Of a stretch of 64,000 nucleotides of DNA, positions 1 to 10,763 are shown in pieces (position 1 is the stretch's first letter; each line of letters opens with the position of its first letter). The notes under the pieces were generated by a model that was given only the letters and a program-made list of their open reading frames with translations, was not told the DNA's origin and ran no database searches. Location of the stretch: positions 28,657-92,656 of the forward strand of contig CAMXSN010000005.1 of assembly GCA_947246685.1 (NCBI GenBank), in the 5' to 3' direction. The DNA is from an uncultured Clostridia bacterium. Its GTDB lineage: Bacteria > Bacillota > Clostridia > Christensenellales > UBA3700. The position numbers were made by a program, and so were the translations under genes.

Positions 1-3000
1 TTGTCGCCCGTCATAGCGATAAAATGACCGCCCTGATAATACTCCATAGTCTTGTCTTTGCTGAACGAGCGCAAGTCCGCGCCTTTTGTTTTGCCGAAAA
101 TATGCAAGCCCTTTCCGCTTACCGACTTCTCTGCATAGCTTCCGCTTGCCGCGACAAACGCCTTTTGCGCGATGTCCGAAAAATCGCCGTTCTCCTGCAT
201 ACATCCGTCCAAGTCGATACAGGCGATTCCGTCTTTTCCGTCCAACGCATAGGCAAGGCATACGCCGCCGTTTTCCTTTGCGTACTTACAAGCGGTATCG
301 AAGTCCGCCCACGTTTCGGGGTTATCGCTTTCCGCAAACTTGCCCGTATGGGGGTTGATAAGGAATTTATCCAATCTACCCGTATCGTTATTCTCGCGGG
401 TACGCACCACCACCCAATTCGGCTTGTTCCGCATTTCTTCGGGTACGTTTCGGCGAAGCTGCGCTTCCACCTTTGCAAACTGCGCCTTTGCTTCCTCGCT
501 CGGCGCACGATATACGCTCTCGTAGTCCTCGTCCGTCTTGCCCTCGATTGCAGCGATAAACTCCTGCGCCGACAAATCTTTCTTTTCGTCCCCGTCTTTC
601 AAGTGCGCGGTAAAATCTTCGGGAATACGCAAACTTAACCCGTTTTCGTCCTTTCGCACCATTCCGCTCGGTATGTAGTAAACAAACCCCGCATACTCGC
701 CCTTCGGCATTTTGAACAGCGTGCTGTTTGCATAGTTGGCGATCACGGCATTTTCGCTTACCGCAATCGTACTCCATTTCTTATCGTCCTCGCTTTGCTG
801 CTCGCGGTATTCGTTCATCTCGGAATCATCTCTGCCGTACTTGTCCGCTTTCTTGTCGCCCACAAGTTCCGCGTATTCCTTTGCCGAAAGCTCTACGCGC
901 TCCTCGCCTTTTCGCAGGGTTATTTTGAAGCTCTCTCCGATATTAGCGATAAGCGTTCCGTCGTCGCTGTATTTGTCCTCCGTAATAACCGATTGGGGAA
1001 GATAGTACACATATCCTTTATATTTGGTATCGTTGGGCATTGCTAAAAGCATTGAATTTTCGTATTCCTTGATAAACGCTTCGTGCGGGAATCCGACGGT
1101 ATATCTCTTCTCGCGCTCGTACTTTTCCGACGTTGTTTCGTTTACCAAGCTGACAAACTCATGCGGTTCGATTTCCACCGTTTTCTCGCCGCTTCTTAAC
1201 TCCACGTTCTGATTGTCCGGAATACGGATAACAAGCGCACGTTCGCGGGTATCGCCTTTCAAGTCCGTAGTGATAGTTCCCTCTTTGATGCGGTCATTGA
1301 AAATGCTGTAAGCATACCCCTCGTAGCCGCTGCCTTTCGGCATCATAAAGCGCGAATTGAACTGATATTTTTTAATGAGCGCTTCGGGACTGACTTTGCA
1401 AGTAAGCCATTTCTTATCTACGGTGTCGCTCGTATTCTCGAAGCTGTATTTTTCTTCTCTGTACTTTTCGGCGGCTTCAAGCGTTTTGAAATCGTATGTA
1501 CCCTGTCCCCACGTTCCGTCCGTCGTGTCGTAACGCGCCGCGACAACAAAATCGTTTTTGCGCTGTATAATAGCGATATTCCTGTCGTCCCTATCTTTTA
1601 CAATGCTTAATACCTTATCGCCTCTTGCGGTAAAGTTTTTGTATTTGTCCTGTGCCATTTCTTTGTTTTCCTCCGAATTTTCTTTTATTTTTCTGCGGAT
1701 ACGGTTTATAAACGCGTCCAATACGGCGGGATGCGTATCAAGGCAGCACTCGCTCCGCACATTCTCATCCTCCGACATAGGTACGGTCTTTGCCCATTCC
1801 TTATTATCTCTGCTATATCTTCCGTCCCAATTCCGTTCGTTGACGGTGTTTGCGACAACAAACGCCACGCGCTCCATACCGAACTGCTCGATAATCTTTT
1901 CCTCAAAGCCCTCATTTAAGTGCATACCGTCAAAATTTTGACGAATAGCGTCCTCGATTACAAGTTTGCACTCTATATTCGATTTGCGCGAATTACGGTG
2001 GTCTATGATTTCGTAATGCTCGTGGGCATACTCGCCCGTTTGCAAATACAACGGATAAATGCGGTAATAGTTATCCATAGCGTTCATCATATTGCCCATA
2101 GCTTCTTGCCCTATAAGCTCGTCCGCTTGAATGTCCCTGCCTATATTCAGATAAAAGATATGCCGCTTTTCAAGCTCGCTCTTTTCCACATAGCACGCTG
2201 GCGCGGCAATCGTTATCATATCCGCATCGGTGTTCTCATCGAACCAACGAAGGCTCTCCAAAGATATACCTTTCGTCATACTGTAATACGCTCTGTTCTC
2301 GGTGTCCTTACCGTAATACGTCGTAGGATAATAAATCTCGTTGTGTTCGGATTCGCAATAGTCCTTAATAAACAATGCCGTGTCGCTGTACGTTTCCACG
2401 CTGTAATTCTCCGAGCCTACGTAATCGTCGAAAAGACTGTTAAGAATATGCCCTCTGTCCGCATACAACGCTTCAAACTCTTTATCCGACAAATATTCTT
2501 TACCGTACTGTATTACTTCCGAGAACTCGTTGTACAAATGCGTTTTATAGCTGTTCTCGAATACCGTCTGCGGCGACTTACTCATCAAGTCTTTTTTGTA
2601 ATCGTCAAACTCCAACCACACGCTGTTTATAACCGCTTCTTCAAAATCCGTGCTGTTTGCCTTTACAGCACGAATCGCTTTTACTTTTTCGTTGTAGTAA
2701 TCACGCGCACGGCTACCGTCATTAAACTCACGTAGCGGATTTCCGTCGTACAAACCGTTGTAAGCAAGTATCGTCATTACGTCGGTAGTATCGCCAACTT
2801 TAAGCTCTTTACCGTCCTTGCCTCTTGCAGAAGTATCGTTTATAACGTACCAATCGCCTGTTACGTTGTTATGCAAAAGCATAAGTCCTTCCGCATACTT
2901 TTTTACGCTTTTGCTTTCGTTCAGCAAGTATGCCGGCTCTTTTTCTACAACGGTCAGATCGTCCGAAAATACGGGCAAGTTCATATCTTCGATTTCTTGC

Positions 3001-6000
3001 TCGGTCTTGCCGCCCAAGATAATGTTCAGCTCCTTTTCGGCGTCGAACGTAATCTTCGTCATTTCCTGCGCCACCACTTTCAATTCCGCGTTTTCGATGT
3101 GATTTCCGATAGAGCGTTTTACCGAGTCCTTTTCCCAACCGTAGTATTTCAGCTCGTCGCGCCAAATGCGTTCGGTGTATTCGTCCATAAGTTGCGGCAT
3201 AAATGCTTTCATCGCTTCTGCCGTAGGATTCGGCTTTTCCGCAAGATAATCGTCCAAATCTGCGCGTTCTTCGTAGTTCGTTTCTATAAAGTCTATCGTG
3301 AACCGCTCGTCAATTGAATCCATCTCGCCCGACGCAACAACTCCCGCAGCTTCCGCAAACTGCGAACGCGCCGCCATATACGCTCTGCCGTGTTCAGATT
3401 CCAAATACATTTTCCATACGGGCTTTTCCACGCCGAATAACAGTCCGTCCTCGAAATCGGTGATAACCTCCGCTTCTCTTTCGGTATCGTCTTTTCCGAG
3501 TATGTAAACTTGCACTCCGCGCTCGAATGCCCGCTTTGCCGCATCTTTTCGCATAGGCAACATTCCGTCCCAAAAATACCCGTATTCGTGCATATCTTTT
3601 GCACCGACGGAATAATCAGGAAGTATCTCCACCTGCATTAACGCGGTCTTATCTTCCTTGTCTATGATGTCATCGTCCTCCTTATTGTTCCTTTGCGTGG
3701 GCAACGCTCTGTAATTGTCATCGTCCGTTTCAGCGTCGTCGCCCGCTATAACCTCGTCCTTTTTATCCAAGTCAAGCTCGGCGTTCAATTCCGTTTGCTC
3801 GCTCAAAAGTTCAAGCAAATGTTCCTTGTGTTCAAACGGTTTTTCCACTTGCTCTTTGGCAATCTCCAAATCGTCTTTTAATTGTTTCAGCCTGTTTTCA
3901 AGCCGCTCTTTACGCTTCGGAAAATCCTCTATAAAGTTCTCCAAGCGCGTCAGATTGCCGCTTGCACTTTCGCCTATCGACAAAGTGTACTGTCCGTTCG
4001 CCGTAAGCGTTATTTCGCGCTCGGTTGCCGTGAGTATGGTTATGGGGTTCATACTTATTTTGAAGCCGCGATATTCCGCTACTGCCGTTTCGGGCTTACT
4101 TTTATACAACGCTTCCGTGAGAGCTTTCCCGCCCTCTTTCTTGTCAGTATAAACCGTACCGTTTACGCTTATCTCAAACGCTTCGGGATTTTCGGGTTTA
4201 CTTGATTGCAGGTGCATTAAATCAAGCGTTACACGCTCTATTAACAACTCCTGCTTGCGTATATCTTCGGGGAAATCTTTACGAATTTTGTCCTGCAATT
4301 CGTATAGATTCTTTTTATACTGCCCCTCCAAAACGCGAAGTCTTGCTATCTCGGCGTCGACCTCCATTTTGCGCTTTATCTTCGGGTTCGCCGCCGTGAT
4401 TGCTTTTATCTCGGCATAAGACAAAGTGGTTTCGTCTATGTCCTCCGCTTCGCGCACGGTCAAATCGCCCTTGTTGATTTGCGATATGAACTTTTGCTTA
4501 TTTTCAAGTATCTGATAGGAATAACTGTCGAACGTGCGCTCGGTAACGTAGGTATAAATATCTACCTTTTTGTTTTCGTTGCCTTGCCGGATAATTCTGC
4601 CCTCGCGCTGTTCCAAATCGCTCGGTCTGTACGGCGTGTCCAAATGGTGCAACGCTACAAGCCGCTTTTGCACGTTCGTTCCCGCACCGCATTTTTCCGT
4701 ACTGCCGATGAGTATTCGTATCGCGCCCGAATTGACTTTATCGAATAAGTCTTGCTTTTCTTCGTCGGTTTTGGCGTCGTGAATAAACGCTATCTCGTCT
4801 TTGGGAATACCGCGCTGTACGAGCTTATATTTCAAGTCGTTGTAAGCGTCGAAGTCCGTGCCGTAAACGTAGTCCTCAAACCGTTTCTTCGGCGTGGACA
4901 AATCGCAAAATACTATCTGCGTTCCCTTAAAATCCGACGCGCGCTCCCATATCTCGTGTATGTACTCCGAAGCCACGTTGAGCTTGCTACCTTCTTCGTC
5001 CTCCGATTCGGGTACGAAACAGCGCGGATCCAAGGCGAGCTTTTTACCGTCCGACGTGATTTTGAGCATATTGTCCTCATACGGACTGACCAAGCCTTGA
5101 TGTATCTTGTCGGCGCGTTCGGCAATTTGCTCCGCGAGCGCGATTACCGTATCGCTCGGCTTCAAATTGATAACGTGCTTTTCCGCTTCGGGTACGTTCA
5201 GCTTGACCATATCCGCTGTCTGCACGTCAGCAAAGCTACGATACATTGTCAGTAGTTCGGGTAGGTTCGTAAACTTTGCAAACCTTGTTCTCGCCCTGTA
5301 ACCTTGACCGCTTGGGCTTAACTCCATACTCGTTGTCGTTTCGCCGAAGTCCGCAGCCCAACCGTCGAAGAACGTAATACCGCTTGCCGCCAACGCTTTC
5401 GGTTGCAAGTAGTTCTGCATTGTGTACATTTCCGACATCGAATTGCTTATAGGCGTTCCAGTGCCGAATACTATACCCCTGTCGCTGCCGTGAAGCTCTT
5501 GCAAGTATTCGCATTTGAGCTTTATATCGCTCGCCCTTGCGCTTGCCGCGTTCGATACGCCCGCCACGTTGTTCATCTTCGTGAACAGGTACAAGTTCTT
5601 GTAGTAGTGCGCTTCGTCTATGTAGAGATAGTCTACACCCAAGTTCTCGAAGGTAAGCACGTCGTCTTTCTTGTTCCCGTCCATCAGCTTTTTGAGCATT
5701 GCTTCACGGCTCTTTTTGATACGCTCCAAGTTCTTGACCGCGCCGCGCGGCATACCGTTTTCCATCCATTGCCGCGCTACCGTTTCTTCGATGAGCTTTA
5801 TTTCCTCGCGCAGCTTTCTTATCTGCCGTTCCTGCGATACGGGTATTTTCGCAAAGCTCGACTGCGCGATGATGATTCCGTCCCAATCGCCGAACGCAAC
5901 TTTACTCACAAACTTTTGACGGTTGTCCTTTTCCAAGTCCTCTTTGGTTGCAACAAGAATTTTGGCGTTCGGATACAGCTTGCGCCACTCGCCCGCCCAT

Positions 6001-9000
6001 TGTTCTACCAAGTGGTTAGGCACGGCGACCATTGCTTTATTACAAATGCCGAGCTGCCGCATTTTCATAATGGAAGCGACCATTGTGTAGGTCTTGCCGC
6101 TCCCGACAACGTGGTGCAAAAGCGTACTGTCGGGACTCGATATGATACGGTGTACGGCGTTTTTTTGATGTGGATTCAACTCTATTGCGGGGTTCATTTC
6201 GGGGAATTTGAGATAACTCCCGTCATAGCTCGGCAATTTGATTTTGTTGAATAGGCTGTTGTACGTCGCTTCCAATTCTTCGCGGCGTTTTGGTTTTGCG
6301 TATATCCACGTCGCGAAAAGCTCTTTGATTCGGTTTTGCTTTTCCCTTGCCGCTATCGTTTCGGGTTGATTGACCACCCTGCGCTCGTTACCTCTCTCGT
6401 CCACCACCGTGTCGTAGATCGTGGTTGCCCGCATATTCATAGCGTCTATGAAAAGCCTATACGCGGGCGCACGTTTCGTGCCGAACACCTCTTTTTGCTT
6501 CATCTGCGTATTGTGTCGAACGCTGTCCTTTTGGTCTAAACGCCAACTGCTATCGAACGGGTTATAATAAAGATTTACGTCGCCCCTGTCCCACCAACGA
6601 ACGCCTACAAGCTCGCAATAAAAATCTTGGTAGTATTCCTTATCAATCCAAGTTGCACCGAGCCGCACCGAAATCTCGCTTGCGGTTACGGGCGTGGGCT
6701 GTACCTGCTCTAACGCCGTTACGTTGCGCTTGTATTCGGGGTTCTTTTCGGCATAGTATTCCGCTTCGCCGAGCTTATCCGCGACTCTGCCCGAAAGATA
6801 TTCTTCGGCTGTTTCAAAGCCCGAATATTTATCGTCCGGCTTTACGGTTTTCGGGTTGCGGAACACGCTGTCGCCAAGCTCGAACAATACGGTATCGTAG
6901 TCCTTACCCGTTAGCTCCTCGATGTACGCTATATCCGCTCTGCCGCGCTCGTTTTTACTTATCTGCAAGGCCTCAAAGCAATCGTCCGTGTTAGTGGGTA
7001 CGATATACGGGCGTATGGTGCGCTTGTAGAATATTTCCGCTTTGCTTACCTTTTTTGTTTCCTTGTCTATGTCCTCGCAAGCAAACAATAACGCCGCGTC
7101 GCCGTCGTCCTTGAATAATCGCGTGTTCGTCTGACCGTTGACTTCGCCGTACTTTTTGACGAACGAATCATACATACCGTTAAGCCGCTTTTGTTCTTCC
7201 TGTAACGCTTCGTCCGAACAACCTTTTATCTGAATGTCCAAGATTCTGTGCAATTCTTCGCGCAATGCTATCATTCCCTGCAAACGCTGATATGCGTCTT
7301 TGGGGAAAGCGGGTATGCGCTGCTCTACCATTTCGTCGCCTACGCGCATATACAGTCTGCCGCTGTCCGCTTTATAGCACATAGGCTTTACGTTGTAGTC
7401 AACCTCTTTCTCGTCCTCGATAGGTTCGTTCTCGGCGGGCAGATAAAAGCCCTGCGGCAAGTTCTTTACGGCTTCCGTAATCGCTTCCGACAGTTCGCGC
7501 CCATCGGGTTTTACCGTTATATCTTTACCGCCGTATAGCCCCGTTTCTTCCGCAAGCGTGCCGAGTATCATTTCAGGGTGCTTGATAAAGTAATTATTTA
7601 TTTCGTACCCTTCGTCTGTCTTGCCCGTGCCGAGCCACTCTATGTTTTCCGTATCGGCATTGATTTTCTCCGTGCGCTTACGAAAAAACAAAATGTCCGC
7701 TACCGCTTCCGTTCCCGCCGTTTGTTTGAACGCCGTGTTCGGAAGCCTTATCGCGCCTATAAGCTCGGCGCGCTCAGCAACATATTTTCTTGCGCTCGGA
7801 TTGAGCTTGTCCATTGTGCCTTTACTCGTTACGATTGCGACGATGCCGTTCGGCTTTACCTTGTCAATGCTCTTGGCAAGAAAGTAATCGTGGACTTTGA
7901 AGTTATAACGGTTATACGCGCTGTCCGCTACGCCGTAACCGCCGAACGGTACGTTGCCCACAACAATATCGAATTTATTGTCGGGGAAGCTCGTGTCCTC
8001 GAAGCCTTTTATCTGCACGTTCGCTTGCGGATACAGCTTCGCGGCAATTCTGCCCGTAAGATTGTCAAGCTCTACGCCGTACAGTCTGCTACCGTCCGCT
8101 ATGCTCTGCGGCATAAAGCCAAAGAAATTGCCCGTTCCCATTGACGGTTCAAGTATTCGGTTGTTGCCCTTTACGCCGAAGCGTTCAAGAGCGGAATATA
8201 TACCACCGATAACGTCCTTTGCCGTATAGTAGGCGTTGAGCGTACTGCTCCGCGCCTGTTCGTAATCTTCCGTAGAAAGCAAGCCTTTCAGCTCGGCGTA
8301 TTCCTTTTTCCAACCTTCGTTGTTTTCGTCGAACGCTTGTGATAAGCCGCCCCAACCGACAAACTGCGACAGCACTTTTTTCTCTGCTTCCGTAGGATTG
8401 CGGTTTTCGGCGTACAGCTTGTTTACAAGCCTGATTGCCGCCACATTGTTACGAAATCTTGTCTTTGCACCGCCAAGCTCGGTTTGGTCTAATACGCCGT
8501 TTAAGTCGGTGTTTTCGCCTCCGTTTTCTTCGTGGGCTTGTTCGGACTCTGCGGGCTTTAATATTCGCGCGTCGATCAGCGTGTCCCAATCGTCATCTTC
8601 TTCAGCATCCAAATCGCTTATCACTTCTTCCTGCGGCAACAGCTCGACATAATTGTTTGCTTCAATAAGTGACGCAAACTTTTTTTCCAAGTCTGCCCAA
8701 CTTGCCGAGTATCTGCTTGACATATCGCTGCTGTCGCCGTTTTCGGATACAAACAAGCCGTAATCGTTAATAACAACGATTTGTCCGTCAAGCTCCTTGG
8801 TCGAATACGCACCGTATTCGTTCTTGACAAAACCGATAAATGCTTCCGCACTTTCGGCGTTGTGATAGGCTTCCGCTATCCGTTCTTTCCGCTCTCTCGG
8901 CTCGGACGTTAATACCTTTTCGATAAACTTATTTCTACGCCGCTCTTGCTCCAAACGCTGTTCGCGTAAGCGATTTTGTTCTTCCTTATATTTAACGTAC

Positions 9001-10763
9001 TGCATCTTTTCCTGTTCGGAAAGATAATTGTCATCGTCTATAAGGTCGGCTATGCGGGTTGCTACTTCGGGCCATTTCAAAAAAGCCTGTTCAAGTTCCT
9101 CGCCATTCTCGCCAAGCAAATAAATCTTTATACCCTTTTGACTATGGTCTTGACAAGTACCGCCATGACCACTGTGTCCGCCCCAACCGTACTCGCCTTT
9201 CAAAAATGCCTCAAACGCCTTTTCCGACGGGTTTTCGTTGTACTTATCGAAAATGCGGAATTTACCGTGTTGTACGCCGCTGCCGTATTTTAGCTCTATT
9301 TCTATTATTTGCTCTAACCGCGACTTCTCCTGCGGATTGAGCAAATCGAACATAGACAGTTGCGGCTTTTCTTTGCGCTTACGCTCTTTTATGCCCTTTT
9401 CGCCCTTTTTCGGCGTGGATTTGACTTTATCTTTCGGCTGTTCGGTCGGCTCGTCCGAATCGTCAACCTCGTCCTGTTCGGCAGGTTCGCTATCGGCAAA
9501 GCCATCGTCCGATTCTTCCTCATCTTCAAGCTCGGCGTAATCTTCCGACTGCTCATCGTCCGTTTCGTCAAGCTCGGCTATAAGCTCGCTTCGCCAATCT
9601 TCCGCTTGGGACTGTCCGTCGTCAAACGGCGTTGGTTCGTCATCGGGTATTTCCGTTATCTTCGGCTTTACATTTTCTTTTTCCGCTTCCGCACTCTGTC
9701 CGAGAGCTTCCGCGTGAGATAGAATATAGATAGGCTCTTTGTCCGGCTCTATCAAGACTACGCCGCGGGATTCAAGCATTTTGTCCAAATACTTATCCAT
9801 AGCGTGATACGGCACACCGCACATAGCCACTCTTTCGGGCAAACCTACGTCGCGCCCCGTAAGCGTTAAATCCAATGTTTTCGACGCTATAACCGCGCTA
9901 TCCCCAAGCATTTCGTAAAAATCGCCCAAACGCATAAACACGATTGCTTGCGGATATTGCTTTTGCGCGTCCATATACCGTTTGTAGTACGGATACATAG
10001 GGTGCTTCGGTTCTTCCGCCGCCAAATGTTCTTCGGCTGCCGTTTCCGTCTGTTCGACGGGAATGATAGGCTCGTCGGATACCGTTTCTTCTTCCGTATC
10101 GTCAATAACGGGTACTTCTTCTCTCTTTTCCGAATATGCTTCCTCAATGTCCTGCACAAGCATATCCGTCCGTATGTAAATGTCCTTTACAAATGCGGCG
10201 TTCTCGGTATAAGAAAACGGAAGCCCGTCTAAATTGATACCCGCGCTTTTCGGGAAGCCCGTCTTTGCATACAATGAGTAAGTGATACCGTCGATGAGTA
10301 ACTTATCTTTCGTTTCGTCGCCCGACAGTTCTCCCTGCTCCTGCAAATAGAGCTGTACGCCTTTGCGTATCTTGCGGTAATCGCTCCTCTCGTCGGCTAC
10401 CAAGTCCGTACCGTTCAATTCGTCCAAGCCGCCAAGCAAACGCTTCATAGGTAGTATGGGGCGCGAGTACCGATTATCTCCGTGCGTATCGTTTGCATCG
10501 AAAACGAATTGCTTGTAACCGTCGTTATCGTAATATGCAATTCCCTTTCTGCCCTTTGTTACGCGCCGATCCATAGCCGCCCATTCGTTAAACGAAAAGC
10601 ACACCGTAGCGTTCGGGCGTTCAATGATTATCTGACAAGCGTCGTGTAAGTTGATATGCGGGTTTTGCGCGATAAAACGGTAGAAGTTTTTAAGCTGTTC
10701 TCCGTCCGCAAGCATAGCCGCCACTTGTTCGTTACGATTGGTCAACCTTTTCGTGTCGCTCAT
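1..10763 (-). CDS. Giant ICE protein: DNA methylase, SNF2 helicase and primase-like domain (runs off left edge)
   Basis: The reading frame is open from the ATG at 10763 (preceded by AAGGAGGGC) to the window edge, more than 3587 codons. Approximate domains: ArdC/LtrC-like N-terminus 1-200; MutS domain-I-like segment 254-350 (MRLGDFYEMLGDSA); acidic linker 360-460; ICE accessory domain with GEYGWGGHSG at 465-640; class I N6-adenine methylase 770-1050 (ILEPSMGTGNFFG, then NVPFG); SNF2 helicase 1530-2095 (HHVVGSGKT, YIDEAHYYKN, GTGTPISNS, QREGRIIRQG); coiled coil 2100-2200; DUF3849-like 2890-3010; three repeats 3116-3415; primase-polymerase domain from about 3435 (CIDLDGC, SVSGKGLHIFG). Methylase-helicase giants of this kind are ICE hallmarks in Firmicutes and probably act on the transferred strand. 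The C-terminal primase-like fusion resembles the NrS-1 polymerase family. Its C-terminus is outside the window. Confidence 0.93.
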   Translation of the reverse strand, partial: MSDTKRLTNRNEQVAAMLADGEQLKNFYRFIAQNPHINLHDACQIIIERPNATVCFSFNEWAAMDRRVTKGRKGIAYYDNDGYKQFVFDANDTHGDNRYSRPILPMKRLLGGLDELNGTDLVADERSDYRKIRKGVQLYLQEQGELSGDETKDKLLIDGITYSLYAKTGFPKSAGINLDGLPFSYTENAAFVKDIYIRTDMLVQDIEEAYSEKREEVPVIDDTEEETVSDEPIIPVEQTETAAEEHLAAEEPKHPMYPYYKRYMDAQKQYPQAIVFMRLGDFYEMLGDSAVIASKTLDLTLTGRDVGLPERVAMCGVPYHAMDKYLDKMLESRGVVLIEPDKEPIYILSHAEALGQSAEAEKENVKPKITEIPDDEPTPFDDGQSQAEDWRSELIAELDETDDEQSEDYAELEDEEESDDGFADSEPAEQDEVDDSDEPTEQPKDKVKSTPKKGEKGIKERKRKEKPQLSMFDLLNPQEKSRLEQIIEIELKYGSGVQHGKFRIFDKYNENPSEKAFEAFLKGEYGWGGHSGHGGTCQDHSQKGIKIYLLGENGEELEQAFLKWPEVATRIADLIDDDNYLSEQEKMQYVKYKEEQNRLREQRLEQERRRNKFIEKVLTSEPRERKERIAEAYHNAESAEAFIGFVKNEYGAYSTKELDGQIVVINDYGLFVSENGDSSDMSSRYSASWADLEKKFASLIEANNYVELLPQEEVISDLDAEEDDDWDTLIDARILKPAESEQAHEENGGENTDLNGVLDQTELGGAKTRFRNNVAAIRLVNKLYAENRNPTEAEKKVLSQFVGWGGLSQAFDENNEGWKKEYAELKGLLSTEDYEQARSSTLNAYYTAKDVIGGIYSALERFGVKGNNRILEPSMGTGNFFGFMPQSIADGSRLYGVELDNLTGRIAAKLYPQANVQIKGFEDTSFPDNKFDIVVGNVPFGGYGVADSAYNRYNFKVHDYFLAKSIDKVKPNGIVAIVTSKGTMDKLNPSARKYVAERAELIGAIRLPNTAFKQTAGTEAVADILFFRKRTEKINADTENIEWLGTGKTDEGYEINNYFIKHPEMILGTLAEETGLYGGKDITVKPDGRELSEAITEAVKNLPQGFYLPAENEPIEDEKEVDYNVKPMCYKADSGRLYMRVGDEMVEQRIPAFPKDAYQRLQGMIALREELHRILDIQIKGCSDEALQEEQKRLNGMYDSFVKKYGEVNGQTNTRLFKDDGDAALLFACEDIDKETKKVSKAEIFYKRTIRPYIVPTNTDDCFEALQISKNERGRADIAYIEELTGKDYDTVLFELGDSVFRNPKTVKPDDKYSGFETAEEYLSGRVADKLGEAEYYAEKNPEYKRNVTALEQVQPTPVTASEISVRLGATWIDKEYYQDFYCELVGVRWWDRGDVNLYYNPFDSSWRLDQKDSVRHNTQMKQKEVFGTKRAPAYRLFIDAMNMRATTIYDTVVDERGNERRVVNQPETIAAREKQNRIKELFATWIYAKPKRREELEATYNSLFNKIKLPSYDGSYLKFPEMNPAIELNPHQKNAVHRIISSPDSTLLHHVVGSGKTYTMVASIMKMRQLGICNKAMVAVPNHLVEQWAGEWRKLYPNAKILVATKEDLEKDNRQKFVSKVAFGDWDGIIIAQSSFAKIPVSQERQIRKLREEIKLIEETVARQWMENGMPRGAVKNLERIKKSREAMLKKLMDGNKKDDVLTFENLGVDYLYIDEAHYYKNLYLFTKMNNVAGVSNAASARASDIKLKCEYLQELHGSDRGIVFGTGTPISNSMSEMYTMQNYLQPKALAASGITFFDGWAADFGETTTSMELSPSGQGYRARTRFAKFTNLPELLTMYRSFADVQTADMVKLNVPEAEKHVINLKPSDTVIALAEQIAERADKIHQGLVSPYEDNMLKITSDGKKLALDPRCFVPESEDEEGSKLNVASEYIHEIWERASDFKGTQIVFCDLSTPKKRFEDYVYGTDFDAYNDLKYKLVQRGIPKDEIAFIHDAKTDEEKQDLFDKVNSGAIRILIGSTEKCGAGTNVQKRLVALHHLDTPYRPSDLEQREGRIIRQGNENKKVDIYTYVTERTFDSYSYQILENKQKFISQINKGDLTVREAEDIDETTLSYAEIKAITAANPKIKRKMEVDAEIARLRVLEGQYKKNLYELQDKIRKDFPEDIRKQELLIERVTLDLMHLQSSKPENPEAFEISVNGTVYTDKKEGGKALTEALYKSKPETAVAEYRGFKISMNPITILTATEREITLTANGQYTLSIGESASGNLTRLENFIEDFPKRKERLENRLKQLKDDLEIAKEQVEKPFEHKEHLLELLSEQTELNAELDLDKKDEVIAGDDAETDDDNYRALPTQRNNKEDDDIIDKEDKTALMQVEILPDYSVGAKDMHEYGYFWDGMLPMRKDAAKRAFERGVQVYILGKDDTEREAEVITDFEDGLLFGVEKPVWKMYLESEHGRAYMAARSQFAEAAGVVASGEMDSIDERFTIDFIETNYEERADLDDYLAEKPNPTAEAMKAFMPQLMDEYTERIWRDELKYYGWEKDSVKRSIGNHIENAELKVVAQEMTKITFDAEKELNIILGGKTEQEIEDMNLPVFSDDLTVVEKEPAYLLNESKSVKKYAEGLMLLHNNVTGDWYVINDTSARGKDGKELKVGDTTDVMTILAYNGLYDGNPLREFNDGSRARDYYNEKVKAIRAVKANSTDFEEAVINSVWLEFDDYKKDLMSKSPQTVFENSYKTHLYNEFSEVIQYGKEYLSDKEFEALYADRGHILNSLFDDYVGSENYSVETYSDTALFIKDYCESEHNEIYYPTTYYGKDTENRAYYSMTKGISLESLRWFDENTDADMITIAAPACYVEKSELEKRHIFYLNIGRDIQADELIGQEAMGNMMNAMDNYYRIYPLYLQTGEYAHEHYEIIDHRNSRKSNIECKLVIEDAIRQNFDGMHLNEGFEEKIIEQFGMERVAFVVANTVNERNWDGRYSRDNKEWAKTVPMSEDENVRSECCLDTHPAVLDAFINRIRRKIKENSEENKEMAQDKYKNFTARGDKVLSIVKDRDDRNIAIIQRKNDFVVAARYDTTDGTWGQGTYDFKTLEAAEKYREEKYSFENTSDTVDKKWLTCKVSPEALIKKYQFNSRFMMPKGSGYEGYAYSIFNDRIKEGTITTDLKGDTRERALVIRIPDNQNVELRSGEKTVEIEPHEFVSLVNETTSEKYEREKRYTVGFPHEAFIKEYENSMLLAMPNDTKYKGYVYYLPQSVITEDKYSDDGTLIANIGESFKITLRKGEERVELSAKEYAELVGDKKADKYGRDDSEMNEYREQQSEDDKKWSTIAVSENAVIANYANSTLFKMPKGEYAGFVYYIPSGMVRKDENGLSLRIPEDFTAHLKDGDEKKDLSAQEFIAAIEGKTDEDYESVYRAPSEEAKAQFAKVEAQLRRNVPEEMRNKPNWVVVRTRENNDTGRLDKFLINPHTGKFAESDNPETWADFDTACKYAKENGGVCLAYALDGKDGIACIDLDGCMQENGDFSDIAQKAFVAASGSYAEKSVSGKGLHIFGKTKGADLRSFSKDKTMEYYQGGHFIAMTGD
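521..1418 (-). repeat. Three tandem ~100-residue protein repeats inside the giant ICE protein
   Basis: Translated on the minus strand, three successive units begin near residues 3116, 3217 and 3326. Each opens with a charged KKW or KRY motif, then an IxxYxNSxLxxMP core, an aromatic G-Y/F-x-Y-Y/S block, an RIP or NIGESF segment, and ends with LSAxEFxxL followed by a KxDxYE hinge. The units are 90 to 109 residues and clearly diverged. They join the DUF3849-like region to the primase-like C-terminus. I do not recognise a named family. Confidence 0.75.

Noticed and set aside
24..10700. Many plus-strand and off-frame minus-strand open frames across the first 10.7 kb
   Set aside because: All are shadows of the single continuous minus-strand frame of the giant ICE protein, which has recognisable domains throughout.
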